Of a stretch of DNA of 49,036 nucleotides, positions 39,844-48,418 are shown piece by piece (positions within the stretch are counted from its first letter, which is position 1; every line of letters begins with the position of its first letter). This DNA is from Ignavibacteria bacterium. Lineage in GTDB: Bacteria; Bacteroidota; Ignavibacteria; Ch128b. The notes under the pieces were generated by a model. It saw nothing but the letters and a program-made list of their open reading frames with translations, did no database searches and was not told where the DNA came from. A program made the position numbers and the translations under genes. The stretch lies in the NCBI GenBank assembly GCA_016873845.1, contig VGVX01000010.1, forward strand, positions 1 through 49,036. The letters are read 5' to 3'.

Positions 39844-39993
39844 TTATTTGGTCTCTTTATGAGTTGTATGTTTGTTACACCACTTACAAAACTTTTTAAA
39901 TTCAACTCTGCCGGAGTGCAACTTTTTGTTTTTAGTTGTTGTGTAATTTCTTCTCTTACACTCTGTACATTCTAATGTTATTATATCTCTCAT
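39844..39993 (-). CDS. rpmG: 50S ribosomal protein L33
   Basis: A 49-residue gene between tRNA-Thr and tRNA-Trp. The translation starts [17 protein letters not shown] and has the second cysteine pair in [11 protein letters not shown], the zinc-binding (C+) form of L33. ATG is at 39991-39993 and TAA at 39844-39846. Confidence 0.95.
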   Translation of the reverse strand: MRDIITLECTECKRRNYTTTKNKKLHSGRVEFKKFCKWCNKHTTHKETK

Positions 39994-40016
39994 CGTCTTC
40001 TATTTTTTCTTTGTTG

Positions 40017-40089
<73 letters not shown>

Positions 40090-40157
40090 TTGTTGATTGA
40101 GCGAGTGATTTGATTTCTTTGAAGCGAAGACTTTTTAGAATTCACAATCTCTCTTCG

Positions 40158-40231
40158 AGCGGGAGACGGGACTCGAACCCGCGACCAACAGCTTGGAAGG
40201 CTGTGACTCTAGCCAACTGAGTTACTCCCGC
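40158..40231 (-). tRNA. tRNA-Gly (anticodon TCC)
   Basis: A cloverleaf on the minus strand with acceptor GCGGGAG/CTCCCGC, anticodon stem ACAGC/GCTGT around CTTCCAA (anticodon TCC), T-loop TTCGAGT and discriminator T as is usual for glycine tRNAs. CCA is not encoded. Confidence 0.96.
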
Positions 40232-40321
40232 AGCATGTGCATTACAAAATTTAAAGAACAACTTATCTCACATTATTAGATTGTATTTTAGAGATAAGTT
40301 GAATATTTAGTTAATATGTTG

Positions 40322-40405
40322 TGGGTAGCGAGGGATTCGAACCCCCAAAGGCATTTGCCAACGGATTTACAGTCCGCCCCGGCTCTCCAACTCCGGCGTC
40401 TACCC
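40322..40405 (-). tRNA. tRNA-Tyr (anticodon GTA)
   Basis: An 84-base class II tRNA with a long variable arm. The acceptor is GGGTAG.../...CTACCC (the seventh pair is A-G), the anticodon loop CTGTAAA gives anticodon GTA, the T-arm has TTCGAAT and the discriminator is A. CCA is not encoded. It is the first gene after the candidate promoter. Confidence 0.96.
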
Positions 40406-40424
40406 GTAAAAATCCAATTTTGAG

Positions 40425-40453
40425 CTTACAAGTTTATTAAAAAAAAGTGTCAA
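40425..40453 (-). promoter_or_regulatory. Sigma-70-like promoter of the tRNA/ribosomal superoperon
   Basis: On the minus strand a perfect TTGACA (40453-40448) is followed after 17 bases by TGTAAG (40430-40425). Transcription would start near 40418, about a dozen bases before tRNA-Tyr. The T-rich spacer and exact spacing fit a strong stable-RNA promoter, although the -10 element is imperfect. Confidence 0.6.
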
Positions 40454-40525
40454 ATGCAATAATGTTTAGTCCATAAGAAAGGAAAAAAATTATTATAGGG
40501 AAATTATTTATTATGGTATGATTTT

Positions 40526-42067
40526 TTATTGAGAAAACCAGCTATTTCTATCCAAGCTGCGGTATTGAATTGCTTCGCTTAGATGTTGAGGTAAGATTTT
40601 TTCGTTACCCTCAAGATCAGCAATAGTCCGAGAAACCTTAAGAATTCTATCATACGCCCTGGCAGAAAGACCGAGTTTTGTGATGGCGGTTTTTAGCAGC
40701 TCTTCACCCGCTGAATCTATCGAGCAAAACTTTTTTACAAGCTTATTCGTCATTCCAGAATTAGAATAAATTCCTTCGACCTCACTAAATCTTTTCAGTT
40801 GCACCATCCTTGCAGTTGTTACTCGATCTCGAATTTCTTTTGACGATTCTGCGGAACTTGATGACATTAGCTCCTTAAACTTAACCGCATGTACTTCGAT
40901 ATGAATATCAATTCTATCTAAAAGCGGTCCGGATATTCTTGAAAGATATTTTTGAATTTGCTGCGGAGTACAAGTACACTCTTTTGTTGGATCTGTAAAA
41001 AAACCGCACGGACATGGATTCATTGCAGTGACGAGCATGAAGTTCGAGGGAAACTCCAGAGTCATTTTTGATCTGCTTATTGTTACTCTTCGATCTTCAA
41101 GCGGCTGACGCAAAACTTCGAGAACATTTTTTTTAAACTCAGGAAGCTCATCCAAAAATAAAACTCCATTATGTGAATACGAAACTTCACCTGGACGCGG
41201 GATAGTTCCTCCGCCAATTAGAGCAACGTCCGAGGTTGTATGATGCGGACTTCTGAATGGACGGTTTGTTACAAGCGGACTATCAAATTGAAGTAAGCCG
41301 GCAACTGAGTGGATTTTTGTTGTCTCCAATGCTTCTTCAAAAGTTAGAGTTGGTAAAATTGATGGAAGTCTTCGCGCGAGCATAGTTTTTCCTGAACCAG
41401 GCGGACCAATCATTAAAATATTATGTGAGCCGGCTGCAGCAACTTCTAAGGCACGTTTCACATTCTCCTGCCCTTTGACTTCAGAAAAGTCGAACGAGTA
41501 ATCCAAAGCGTGTTTGAAAACTTCATTTACATCTGTTCGCAGCGGAGCAGCAGATTCAATATTGTTCAACAGATTAATGCATTCGCCGAGCCCACTCACT
41601 GAGTAAACATCAAGTCCATCGACAATAGAAGCTTCGAGTGCGTTTTTCTCCGGGAGAATAATTCCTTTGAATCCTTCTTTTCTTGCTCGGATGCAAATCG
41701 GAAGAACACCGCGTATTGGACGCAAAAATCCATCGAGTGAAAGTTCACCGAGAATTAAGTACTTATCAAGATTTTGAAGTTCAATAGAACCATTGCATTG
41801 GAGAATGCTTAATGCAATTGGAAGATCAAATGAGCTGCCCTCTTTTTTGATATCAGCAGGTGCAAGATTTATCGTTATTTTTTTACTCGGAAATGTGTAT
41901 TCAGAATTTTTTATCGAGGCAAAAACTCTTTCACGGCTTTCTTTTACTGCACTGTCAGGCAGACCAACAATTGTGAACGACGGAACTTGATTCTCGATGT
42001 GAGTTTCAACTTCGATGATGAATGCGTCTATGCCGTATGTCGCTGCACAAAAAACTTTGGCGAACAT
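40526..42067 (-). CDS. comM: YifB/ComM family Mg-chelatase-like AAA+ ATPase
   Basis: ComM is a hexameric helicase that aids branch migration when foreign DNA is integrated during natural transformation. The 513 residues have the N-terminal Lon-like ChlI domain (about 1-170), Walker A GPPGSGKT (221-228), Walker B GVLFLDE (301-307), a cysteine-rich CPCGFF...CTC segment, and the C-terminal Mg-chelatase domain (SARAYDRILKVSRTIADL). The length is normal. It stands between nuoI and the tRNA cluster promoter with its own spacers. Confidence 0.95.
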   Translation of the reverse strand: MFAKVFCAATYGIDAFIIEVETHIENQVPSFTIVGLPDSAVKESRERVFASIKNSEYTFPSKKITINLAPADIKKEGSSFDLPIALSILQCNGSIELQNLDKYLILGELSLDGFLRPIRGVLPICIRARKEGFKGIILPEKNALEASIVDGLDVYSVSGLGECINLLNNIESAAPLRTDVNEVFKHALDYSFDFSEVKGQENVKRALEVAAAGSHNILMIGPPGSGKTMLARRLPSILPTLTFEEALETTKIHSVAGLLQFDSPLVTNRPFRSPHHTTSDVALIGGGTIPRPGEVSYSHNGVLFLDELPEFKKNVLEVLRQPLEDRRVTISRSKMTLEFPSNFMLVTAMNPCPCGFFTDPTKECTCTPQQIQKYLSRISGPLLDRIDIHIEVHAVKFKELMSSSSAESSKEIRDRVTTARMVQLKRFSEVEGIYSNSGMTNKLVKKFCSIDSAGEELLKTAITKLGLSARAYDRILKVSRTIADLEGNEKILPQHLSEAIQYRSLDRNSWFSQ

Positions 42068-42185
42068 GCTCTTTAACTTTTTTGGCTAAGTTAATTAATG
42101 GTAAGTGATTTTACAATATTGAATGCAATTTTAAATTTTTAACCGAGTTTGATCATTGTGACCCCTTGTGAAAGAAAAAAAAATC

Positions 42186-42225
42186 ACCACAGAGTTACAC
42201 AGAGTACCACAAAGCGCACAGAGAA
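42186..42225. repeat. Four copies of a 10-bp tandem repeat, nnCACAGAGn type
   Basis: The plus strand reads ACCACAGAGT, TACACAGAGT, ACCACAAAGC, GCACAGAGAA in direct succession. The period is close to one DNA helix turn. It fills the middle of the 188-bp spacer between comM and nuoI. I recall similar CACAGAG repeats in many environmental bacterial genomes, without a settled function. Confidence 0.75.
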
Positions 42226-42255
42226 AAGTTTGAGCAAAAAAATATAACTATTAGA

Positions 42256-42750
42256 TTATCTATACTTTCTTAAAAACTCAATTCGGTCTTTAAGTTTTTC
42301 GACCGGAGTAAGAAGTTTATCTTTACCGTAAATGGCATCTTTATAATTTAAGAAGGTGAGTTCGTAATCTTTGCTCATTACAATAGCTTCTTCTGGGCAG
42401 ACTTCTTCACAGAATCCACAGAAGATGCATCTAAGCATATTTATTTCGAACCGTTCGGGATATCGTTCCTTTTCATCAATTGTCTCAGCGGCTTGAACAT
42501 CAATTGCAAGTGCAGGACAAACACGCGAACATAAACTACAGGCAACGCATCTTTCTTTTCCACCATCTTCAACTAGAACAGGTCTGCCGCGGTAGGATTC
42601 CGGCTGCACATATTTTACTTCCGGATATTGACGGGTGAATTTCGGACTGACAAGATGCTTCAGTGTCAACAGCATTCCTTTTACAATTTCCGGAATGTAA
42701 AGTTTTTCAAGCAGAGTTAAATCTTTAAGTCTTTTCTTTACAACAGCCAT
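42256..42750 (-). CDS. nuoI: NADH-quinone oxidoreductase subunit I
   Basis: A ferredoxin-like complex I subunit that passes electrons from the peripheral arm toward quinone. The 164 residues carry two 4Fe-4S motifs, C68-C71-C74 with C78 and C108-C111-C114 with C118 (CVACSLCSRVCP and CIFCGFCEEVCP). It follows nuoH by 14 bases and is the last gene of the run. Confidence 0.97.
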   Translation of the reverse strand: MAVVKKRLKDLTLLEKLYIPEIVKGMLLTLKHLVSPKFTRQYPEVKYVQPESYRGRPVLVEDGGKERCVACSLCSRVCPALAIDVQAAETIDEKERYPERFEINMLRCIFCGFCEEVCPEEAIVMSKDYELTFLNYKDAIYGKDKLLTPVEKLKDRIEFLRKYR

Positions 42751-42764
42751 TCGATATCCTCTGA

Positions 42765-43784
42765 TTAAATCTTAAAAACATAAATTAAGAATGCAACCCA
42801 AATTAAGTTTACCAGCGACAGCGGAAGCATAACTTTCCAGCCGAGGTTCATCAATTGATCGTAACGAAATCTTGGGATACTCCATCTCACCCAAATAAAA
42901 ACAAAAAGAACGCACAGAACTTTTGCAATAAAAGAAAACACTTGTAGCAATACGGTTAAGCCTGAACTTAATCCGAATTCCTGAGCGTACGGAAACTGCC
43001 AGCCGCCGAGATATAATGAGACAATCAATGCACTCGCGACTATCATGTTTGCATACTCCGCCAGAAAGAACATTGCGAACTTCAAGCTGCTGTATTCTGT
43101 ATGATAACCTCCGACAAGTTCAGGTTCTGCCTCAGGAAGATCGAACGGAAGACGATTGGTTTCTGCAAATGCTGAAACTACAAAAGTAATAAATCCAATC
43201 GGTTGGAGAACTGCCATCCACATCCATCCGTATTGATACTCAACTATGTTTGAAATGCTGAGTGAACCTGCGAGCATTAAAACTCCAACAACCGAAATTC
43301 CCATCGATAATTCATAGCTGATCATTTGTGCAGCGGAACGCAATCCGCCGAGCAGAGAATATTTATTATTCGACGACCATCCACTGAGAGTCAAACCATA
43401 AACTCCGATCGATGTGAAAGCGAGAATGAATAAAATTCCAGCATCCACATCTGCAACAACAAGCTTAACTTTATATCCAAGAAGTTCGACTTCGGGTCCG
43501 ATCGGAATGACTGCATAAGTCGAGAGTGCAATCGTTAACGAAATGATCGGTGCGAATGCATGAATGACCTTATTTGCTGCAAGCGGAACAATATCTTCTT
43601 TGAAAAAGAGTTTCAGAACATCGGCCGGTGCTTGAAGCAAACCAAACCAGCCGACACGATTGGGTCCGACACGGTCTTGTATCCATGCACTTATCTTTCT
43701 TTCAAAATAGACCAAGTAGGTTACTGTAAATAATATTGCTCCAATTGCAATAATAATTTTACCAAGAGCGATCAAAATTTCCAT
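42765..43784 (-). CDS. nuoH: NADH-quinone oxidoreductase subunit H
   Basis: A membrane subunit of complex I that forms much of the quinone-binding chamber. The 339 residues have about eight or nine membrane helices and the conserved loops ERKISAWIQDRVGPNRVGW, AETNRLPFDLPEAEPELVGG and FVFIWVRWSIPRFRYDQLM. It starts three bases after nuoG. Confidence 0.97.
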   Translation of the reverse strand: MEILIALGKIIIAIGAILFTVTYLVYFERKISAWIQDRVGPNRVGWFGLLQAPADVLKLFFKEDIVPLAANKVIHAFAPIISLTIALSTYAVIPIGPEVELLGYKVKLVVADVDAGILFILAFTSIGVYGLTLSGWSSNNKYSLLGGLRSAAQMISYELSMGISVVGVLMLAGSLSISNIVEYQYGWMWMAVLQPIGFITFVVSAFAETNRLPFDLPEAEPELVGGYHTEYSSLKFAMFFLAEYANMIVASALIVSLYLGGWQFPYAQEFGLSSGLTVLLQVFSFIAKVLCVLFVFIWVRWSIPRFRYDQLMNLGWKVMLPLSLVNLIWVAFLIYVFKI

Positions 43785-43787
43785 TTA

Positions 43788-45476
43788 TCACACCGGAATT
43801 TTTTCTTGAATTTTTTTGTAGCTTTTTAATTTTACGCCATTGCTTCCGAGCTTATCGTAATCTAGATCTTTAAATTCTTTATTGACTTCACACAACTCAA
43901 TGAATACGTCTTCAGAAGTTTCGAAATTGAATTTTACCCCTAAAGCATTCGCGAGCTTTGTGATTATCTTCCATGAAGAAAATGCATTCATCTTTTTTGA
44001 TTTTCCCCATCGGTCGAATTCTGTACCGAACTTATCCAATCGGCTTAGATTCATTCCTTCCAAGCTTCGATCCATTTCGACAGTCATAACGGCAGGACGA
44101 ATCCGCTGTGCTTGACCTTCGAAATTCACGAACACACCATTCTTTTCAGCGAACGCTGCTGCCGGAAAAACAATGTGAGCATATTTGGTCGACTCATTAA
44201 AATTCGAAGCAAGTATAATAAACAGATCTAAGTTTTCAGTTAAAGTAACATTCTCAGAAGAGAGTGCAACGAAATCTTCTTCCATGGAGATTAAGCAGCG
44301 GATCGATTTGTTTTTAATTCCCTCAATGATTTGCGAGAAGTTCATCCCATCTTTTTGAGGAACGACACCGGCGAGTTTTGCACCAAGCGAGTTCGGAGTT
44401 TTGTCTTCACGAATTAAGATTTCATCTTCATCTCCCGGATGAATATGTTCAACCAAATCTAAATTTTTTGTACGAAGAACATTTTTTGCGAATTTAAGCA
44501 AGGCATAGTTATCTTCCACTGTTCCAAAGGAAGAACCAATTACAGCTATTTCAGACGGTTTGAATCGTTTCAACTCTGAAACAGATTTGCTAATGGCTTC
44601 ATCCCATCCGACGGAAGTTAGTTCACCGCTTTTTCGAATTCTGGGTCCGTCGATCCTCGATCCTGCATTAACATGTTTGAAAGAATTGATTCTGCCGTTG
44701 TCGCACATCCAATAATCGTTTACTTCTTCATTAAATCGTGGTGTGAGCCGTAGAATTTCATTGTTGCGGGTCCAAACATCGATGCTGCATCCGCGCGAGC
44801 AGCCGGGACAGATGCTTAGAGTTGATGACATATCCCAAACCCGTGCTTTAAATCTAAAATCGATATTCGTCAATGCACCTACGGGACAAATATCCACCAC
44901 ATTCAACGAATATGGATTATCAAAATCTTTACCCGGAAAAGTTTCGATTGTAACGCGATCTCCTCTTTGCACAAACGTGAGTTGATCTTCCTTCGCAATT
45001 TCTTTTGAGAATCGGATACAACGTGAGCACGAAATGCACCTTTCTGCATCGAACATTACATATGGACCGAGCTTTACTCTTTTTGGCTTGTGATTTTTTT
45101 CTTCGATGAATCTGCTTTCACCGGTTCCGTGATGATATGCATAATCTTGCAGTTTGCATTCACCTGCTTCGTCACAAATTGGGCAATCGAGTGGATGATT
45201 GATCAGCAAAAATTCCATGACATGTTCGCGTCCAAAGACCGCTTTTTCGGAATCGACATGAACTATCATTCCGTCCATACAAGTAGTCGAACATGCAATT
45301 GCAAGTTTTGGAATTTTCTCAATTTCAACTAAGCACATTCTGCAATTCCCTGATACTGATAATCTCGGATGCCAGCAGTAATGCGGAATATTTATTCCGT
45401 TCCTTTCGGCAACTTCGATGACAGTTTCGCCGGGGGTAAATTCGTATTGTTTATTATTTATTGTTAAAGTCGGCAT
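43788..45476 (-). CDS. nuoG: NADH-quinone oxidoreductase subunit G (Nqo3-type), short form
   Basis: A peripheral complex I subunit that carries iron-sulfur clusters. The 562 residues show the N-terminal 2Fe-2S site (C34, C45, C48, C62), the His-Cys 4Fe-4S site (H94, C98, C101, C107), a 4Fe-4S site (C147, C150, C153, C197) and the off-pathway N7 site (C223, C226, C230, C258). A shortened molybdopterin-oxidoreductase-like domain (about 260-520) lacks most of the length seen in E. coli NuoG (about 900). The ATG is at 45474-45476. The other nuo genes are not in the window. Confidence 0.93.
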   Translation of the reverse strand: MPTLTINNKQYEFTPGETVIEVAERNGINIPHYCWHPRLSVSGNCRMCLVEIEKIPKLAIACSTTCMDGMIVHVDSEKAVFGREHVMEFLLINHPLDCPICDEAGECKLQDYAYHHGTGESRFIEEKNHKPKRVKLGPYVMFDAERCISCSRCIRFSKEIAKEDQLTFVQRGDRVTIETFPGKDFDNPYSLNVVDICPVGALTNIDFRFKARVWDMSSTLSICPGCSRGCSIDVWTRNNEILRLTPRFNEEVNDYWMCDNGRINSFKHVNAGSRIDGPRIRKSGELTSVGWDEAISKSVSELKRFKPSEIAVIGSSFGTVEDNYALLKFAKNVLRTKNLDLVEHIHPGDEDEILIREDKTPNSLGAKLAGVVPQKDGMNFSQIIEGIKNKSIRCLISMEEDFVALSSENVTLTENLDLFIILASNFNESTKYAHIVFPAAAFAEKNGVFVNFEGQAQRIRPAVMTVEMDRSLEGMNLSRLDKFGTEFDRWGKSKKMNAFSSWKIITKLANALGVKFNFETSEDVFIELCEVNKEFKDLDYDKLGSNGVKLKSYKKIQEKIPV

Positions 45477-45503
45477 TCTTATTCCTATAATTCAAACAAC
45501 AAA

Positions 45504-46739
45504 TTATGAACCAAATTTCTCTTTATAAATCTCTAAAGCAATCTTCAAGATATTCAAACATCTTTTCATTTCATCCACATTCAACATAAACGCTAAACGG
45601 ACTTCATTCATTCCTTTGTCAGGCGTGGCGTAAAAACCTTGGGCCGGGGCTAATAATATCGTTTCGTTCTCATATTCAAATTCTTCAATCAGCCATTTCG
45701 AAAAATGTTCTGAGTCTTTTACTGGCAGTCCAATTACGATATAAAAAGCTCCTTCGGGTTTGTAGAAAGTAACACCCGGAATATCCTTCAAACATTCGTG
45801 AACGACATCTCTTCTTTTTCTAAATTCATCTACTATCGGTTTGGTAAATTTTTCCGGTGAATTTAACAACGGAATTACTGCAAGCTGTTCGATAGTTGCC
45901 ACACAAAGCCTTGCCATTCCAAATTTAAATGCACTTTGGATAACATCTTTATTATGACTTGCAATCACACCGATTCTTGCACCGCAAACGTTAAAACGTT
46001 TAGAACAACTATCTAATAAAATTGTCTGTTGAGAGACTTCCGGGAAATCCATCACGCTTATAAATTCGCTGTCGTAAGCAAATTCGCGGTAGACTTCATC
46101 GCACAGCAGAAATAAATTATGTTTTTTTACAAGTTCGACAACACCTTCAAGCTCCATTCTTGAGTAAATTGCACCAGTTGGATTTGAAGGATTGTTTAAA
46201 AGTATTCCTTTAGTTTTTGGCGTGATGTATTTTTCAATAATTTCTTTAGACGGGAGATGAAAGCCATTTTCAATGCTCAGCGGAACAGCACTCAATTTTA
46301 CGTCTGATAAAGTTGCGAATCCATTATAATTAGTATAAAACGGCTCGAAGACAATAATTTCATCATTCGCATCGCATATCGAACACATTGCGAAAATAAT
46401 CGCTTCCGAACCACCTGCAGTTACGATCATTTCGCTTTCTTCAAATTCAATTCCATAATGTTTGAAATATGTTTTCCATGCAGTCAAAGTTTCAGCAATC
46501 CCGTTTGATGGTGCGTAAGCAATAGTACGCTGCTGACGTTTTTGAATTTCATTGAAAACTTCCGGATCGGTTGGAAGATCAGGCTGACCAATATTCAAAA
46601 AATAGATTTTCACTCCCTGCTTTTTCCTCGCATCTGCGATTGCCGCAAGTTTTCTCAGTGGAGAAGCCTGCATTGATTTCGCACGTTCGGAGATCTGCGG
46701 CACTTTTGTTTCTCTCTTTATTTCTTTAGCGATTTCCAT
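45504..46739 (-). CDS. PLP-dependent class I/II aminotransferase (aspartate aminotransferase family)
   Basis: It transfers amino groups between amino and keto acids with pyridoxal phosphate. The 411 residues have the fold-type I signatures: NNPSNPTG (182-189), the PLP-ring aspartate in CDEVYREF (D214, Y217), the Schiff-base lysine in SCSKRFN (K247), and an arginine in CGARIG. The substrate cannot be fixed from the sequence; aspartate or aromatic amino acids are likely. The N-terminal 20 residues are an extension that begins at a good in-frame ATG. It lies between the M16 protease gene and nuoG. Confidence 0.92.
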   Translation of the reverse strand: MEIAKEIKRETKVPQISERAKSMQASPLRKLAAIADARKKQGVKIYFLNIGQPDLPTDPEVFNEIQKRQQRTIAYAPSNGIAETLTAWKTYFKHYGIEFEESEMIVTAGGSEAIIFAMCSICDANDEIIVFEPFYTNYNGFATLSDVKLSAVPLSIENGFHLPSKEIIEKYITPKTKGILLNNPSNPTGAIYSRMELEGVVELVKKHNLFLLCDEVYREFAYDSEFISVMDFPEVSQQTILLDSCSKRFNVCGARIGVIASHNKDVIQSAFKFGMARLCVATIEQLAVIPLLNSPEKFTKPIVDEFRKRRDVVHECLKDIPGVTFYKPEGAFYIVIGLPVKDSEHFSKWLIEEFEYENETILLAPAQGFYATPDKGMNEVRLAFMLNVDEMKRCLNILKIALEIYKEKFGS

Positions 46740-46753
46740 TTGTTCCTCACCTC

Positions 46754-48004
46754 TTAGTTCATTGTAACGCTGTTCTTCGGTTCGATTGTAACAGTTGTAA
46801 ATGAACTTCTATCGAATAATTCTTTAGCCAAGTTCTGAATCCCTTCAGAAGTTATAGAATCAACTTCTGCAAAAATCTCATCGATTGACTTCACACGATT
46901 AAAATATAACTCAGATGTTGCCAGATGAATCATTTTCGATGATGTGCTTTCCAATCCGAGCGATATAGTTCCCTTGATGTGTTCTTTGACTTTTTTCAAT
47001 TCTGATTTGCTGATTGGATTATTTTTCAACTTATTTAATTCATTCCATATCAAGTCAATAGAACGGTCACGATTTCTTGGTGAAGTGCAAATGTAAACTC
47101 CGAATGTCGACGAGTCATAATAACTGCTTAAAAACGAATAAACATTGTATGCGAATCCATATTTTTCTCTAATATTAAGAAAAAGTCTGCTGCTTGTTCC
47201 CCCACCGAGTATAGTATTGAGCGCTGCAAGATTGGTTCGATTGCTATTCTTCACACCAAACGTTTTTCTGCCAAGACAGATGTGAACTTGGTTTATGTCC
47301 TTTTCCATTCGTAATGATTTTGAACGATTATTCAATCTTGGTTTCGATCTTGAAAAATCATTGAGTCTATTTTTTGACGAACTAAAATAATTATTCGCCA
47401 GGCTAACAATTTTCTCGTGCTCTATATCACCAACCGCTGAGATGATCATTCTTGAAGGAATGTACTTCTCTTCAATAAAATTTTGTAAGTGTTTTTGAGT
47501 AAAGTTTTCTAGATTCTTTTTGGTGCCAATAACCGGATAACCAAGTGGATGAGGTGAGTATAATTCAGTATCTAGGAGTTCAGGAATATGTTCTTCTGGA
47601 GTGTCTTCGTAAGTCACAAGCTCTTCTATGACGACTTGTTTCTCTTTTTCGATTTCCTTTTGTTTAAATGTTGCGGAAGTGATCAAATCAGAAAGTACAT
47701 CAAAAGCTTTTGGAACTTGAGCACTCAGAGCACGGGCATAAAAACAAGTATGTTCTTTTGTTGTAAATGCATTTAAATAACCGCCATAAGCTTCGAGACT
47801 GAGAGCAATCTGCCGCGCAGTTCGTCTTTGAGTTCCCTTAAAAACACAATGTTCAATAAAATGGCTGATCCCGTTGTTAACCATGTTTTCATCACGTGAA
47901 CCGACATCAATCCAAATTCCAAGTGAAAAAGATTTTACATGAGTGTTCTTTTCTGTGAGGACTTTTATACAGTTATCGAGAATAGTTTTATCGTAGAACT
48001 TCAA
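46754..48004 (-). CDS. M16 family zinc metallopeptidase
   Basis: A processing-protease-like peptidase. The 416 residues carry the inverted zinc motif HFIEH (H48, E51, H52) and the third ligand E128, exactly 76 residues after H52, so the catalytic set is intact. The C-terminal half is the second M16 domain (GGGTSSRLFLNIREKYGFAY). It probably acts as a homodimer on peptides. The start is TTG at 48002-48004, chosen by family alignment because homologues begin at this point; no clear Shine-Dalgarno sequence is seen. It appears to head the run aminotransferase-nuoGHI. Confidence 0.9.
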   Translation of the reverse strand: MKFYDKTILDNCIKVLTEKNTHVKSFSLGIWIDVGSRDENMVNNGISHFIEHCVFKGTQRRTARQIALSLEAYGGYLNAFTTKEHTCFYARALSAQVPKAFDVLSDLITSATFKQKEIEKEKQVVIEELVTYEDTPEEHIPELLDTELYSPHPLGYPVIGTKKNLENFTQKHLQNFIEEKYIPSRMIISAVGDIEHEKIVSLANNYFSSSKNRLNDFSRSKPRLNNRSKSLRMEKDINQVHICLGRKTFGVKNSNRTNLAALNTILGGGTSSRLFLNIREKYGFAYNVYSFLSSYYDSSTFGVYICTSPRNRDRSIDLIWNELNKLKNNPISKSELKKVKEHIKGTISLGLESTSSKMIHLATSELYFNRVKSIDEIFAEVDSITSEGIQNLAKELFDRSSFTTVTIEPKNSVTMN

Positions 48005-48116
48005 ATCGTTTCAATTCTGTAAGAAATTTTCAAAAATTTTGTACAAATATAGAAAGATGGGCTTAGAGATTCAATTGAGAATTGGAATTGGTGATTGAAG
48101 ATGGGAGATCGTAAAT

Positions 48117-48186
48117 CGCAGATTGCAGGTCACAGATTGCAGGTCGCAGATTGCAGATTAAAGATTGCAGATTGAAGATTGAAGAT
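48117..48186. repeat. Five copies of a 14-bp tandem repeat built on GATTGCA/GATTGAA
   Basis: Successive 14-mers from 48117 are CGCAGATTGCAGGT, CACAGATTGCAGGT, CGCAGATTGCAGAT, TAAAGATTGCAGAT and TGAAGATTGAAGAT, so the last two copies approach a 7-bp period. Looser copies extend left to about 48091 and right to about 48197. It ends about 40 bases before a toxin remnant and lies in a 231-bp gap after the M16 gene start. Confidence 0.8.
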
Positions 48187-48199
48187 TGGATATTGAAAA

Positions 48200-48418
48200 T
48201 TTTGGTAAAGATTTTATAAAACTTCTGTCGATGCAATGAATTTTTGCGAAGACGTCTTTCACGTTGAATTAAATGTTCGGGCTATGGCTGCTCCTAAAGG
48301 CAATTATCGAGTCGTTGTAGTAAAAGATTATAGAATTATTTTCTCATACGATGACAAAGCGGTTTACCTCAAGCGGATTGCTCACCGTAAAGATATCTAC
48401 AGAAATTTGGAGCTTTGA
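48200..48418 (+). pseudogene. Decayed RelE/ParE-like toxin, C-terminal part
   Basis: The open frame from the ATG at 48236 gives 60 residues whose end (YRVVVVKDYRIIFSYDD, then IAHRKDIYRNLEL) resembles the last half of RelE/ParE-type toxins. The expected N-terminal half is missing in this frame. A different frame just upstream reads FGKDFIKLLS, which looks like the usual toxin beginning, so a frameshift around 48230 is possible. A tandem repeat lies immediately upstream. No antitoxin gene is seen directly next to it. It could still be expressed as a short protein, but I judge it inactive. Confidence 0.55.

Noticed and set aside
48091-48197. CRISPR array
   Set aside because: The repeated units are 14 or 7 bases and directly contiguous, with no unique spacers and no cas genes.
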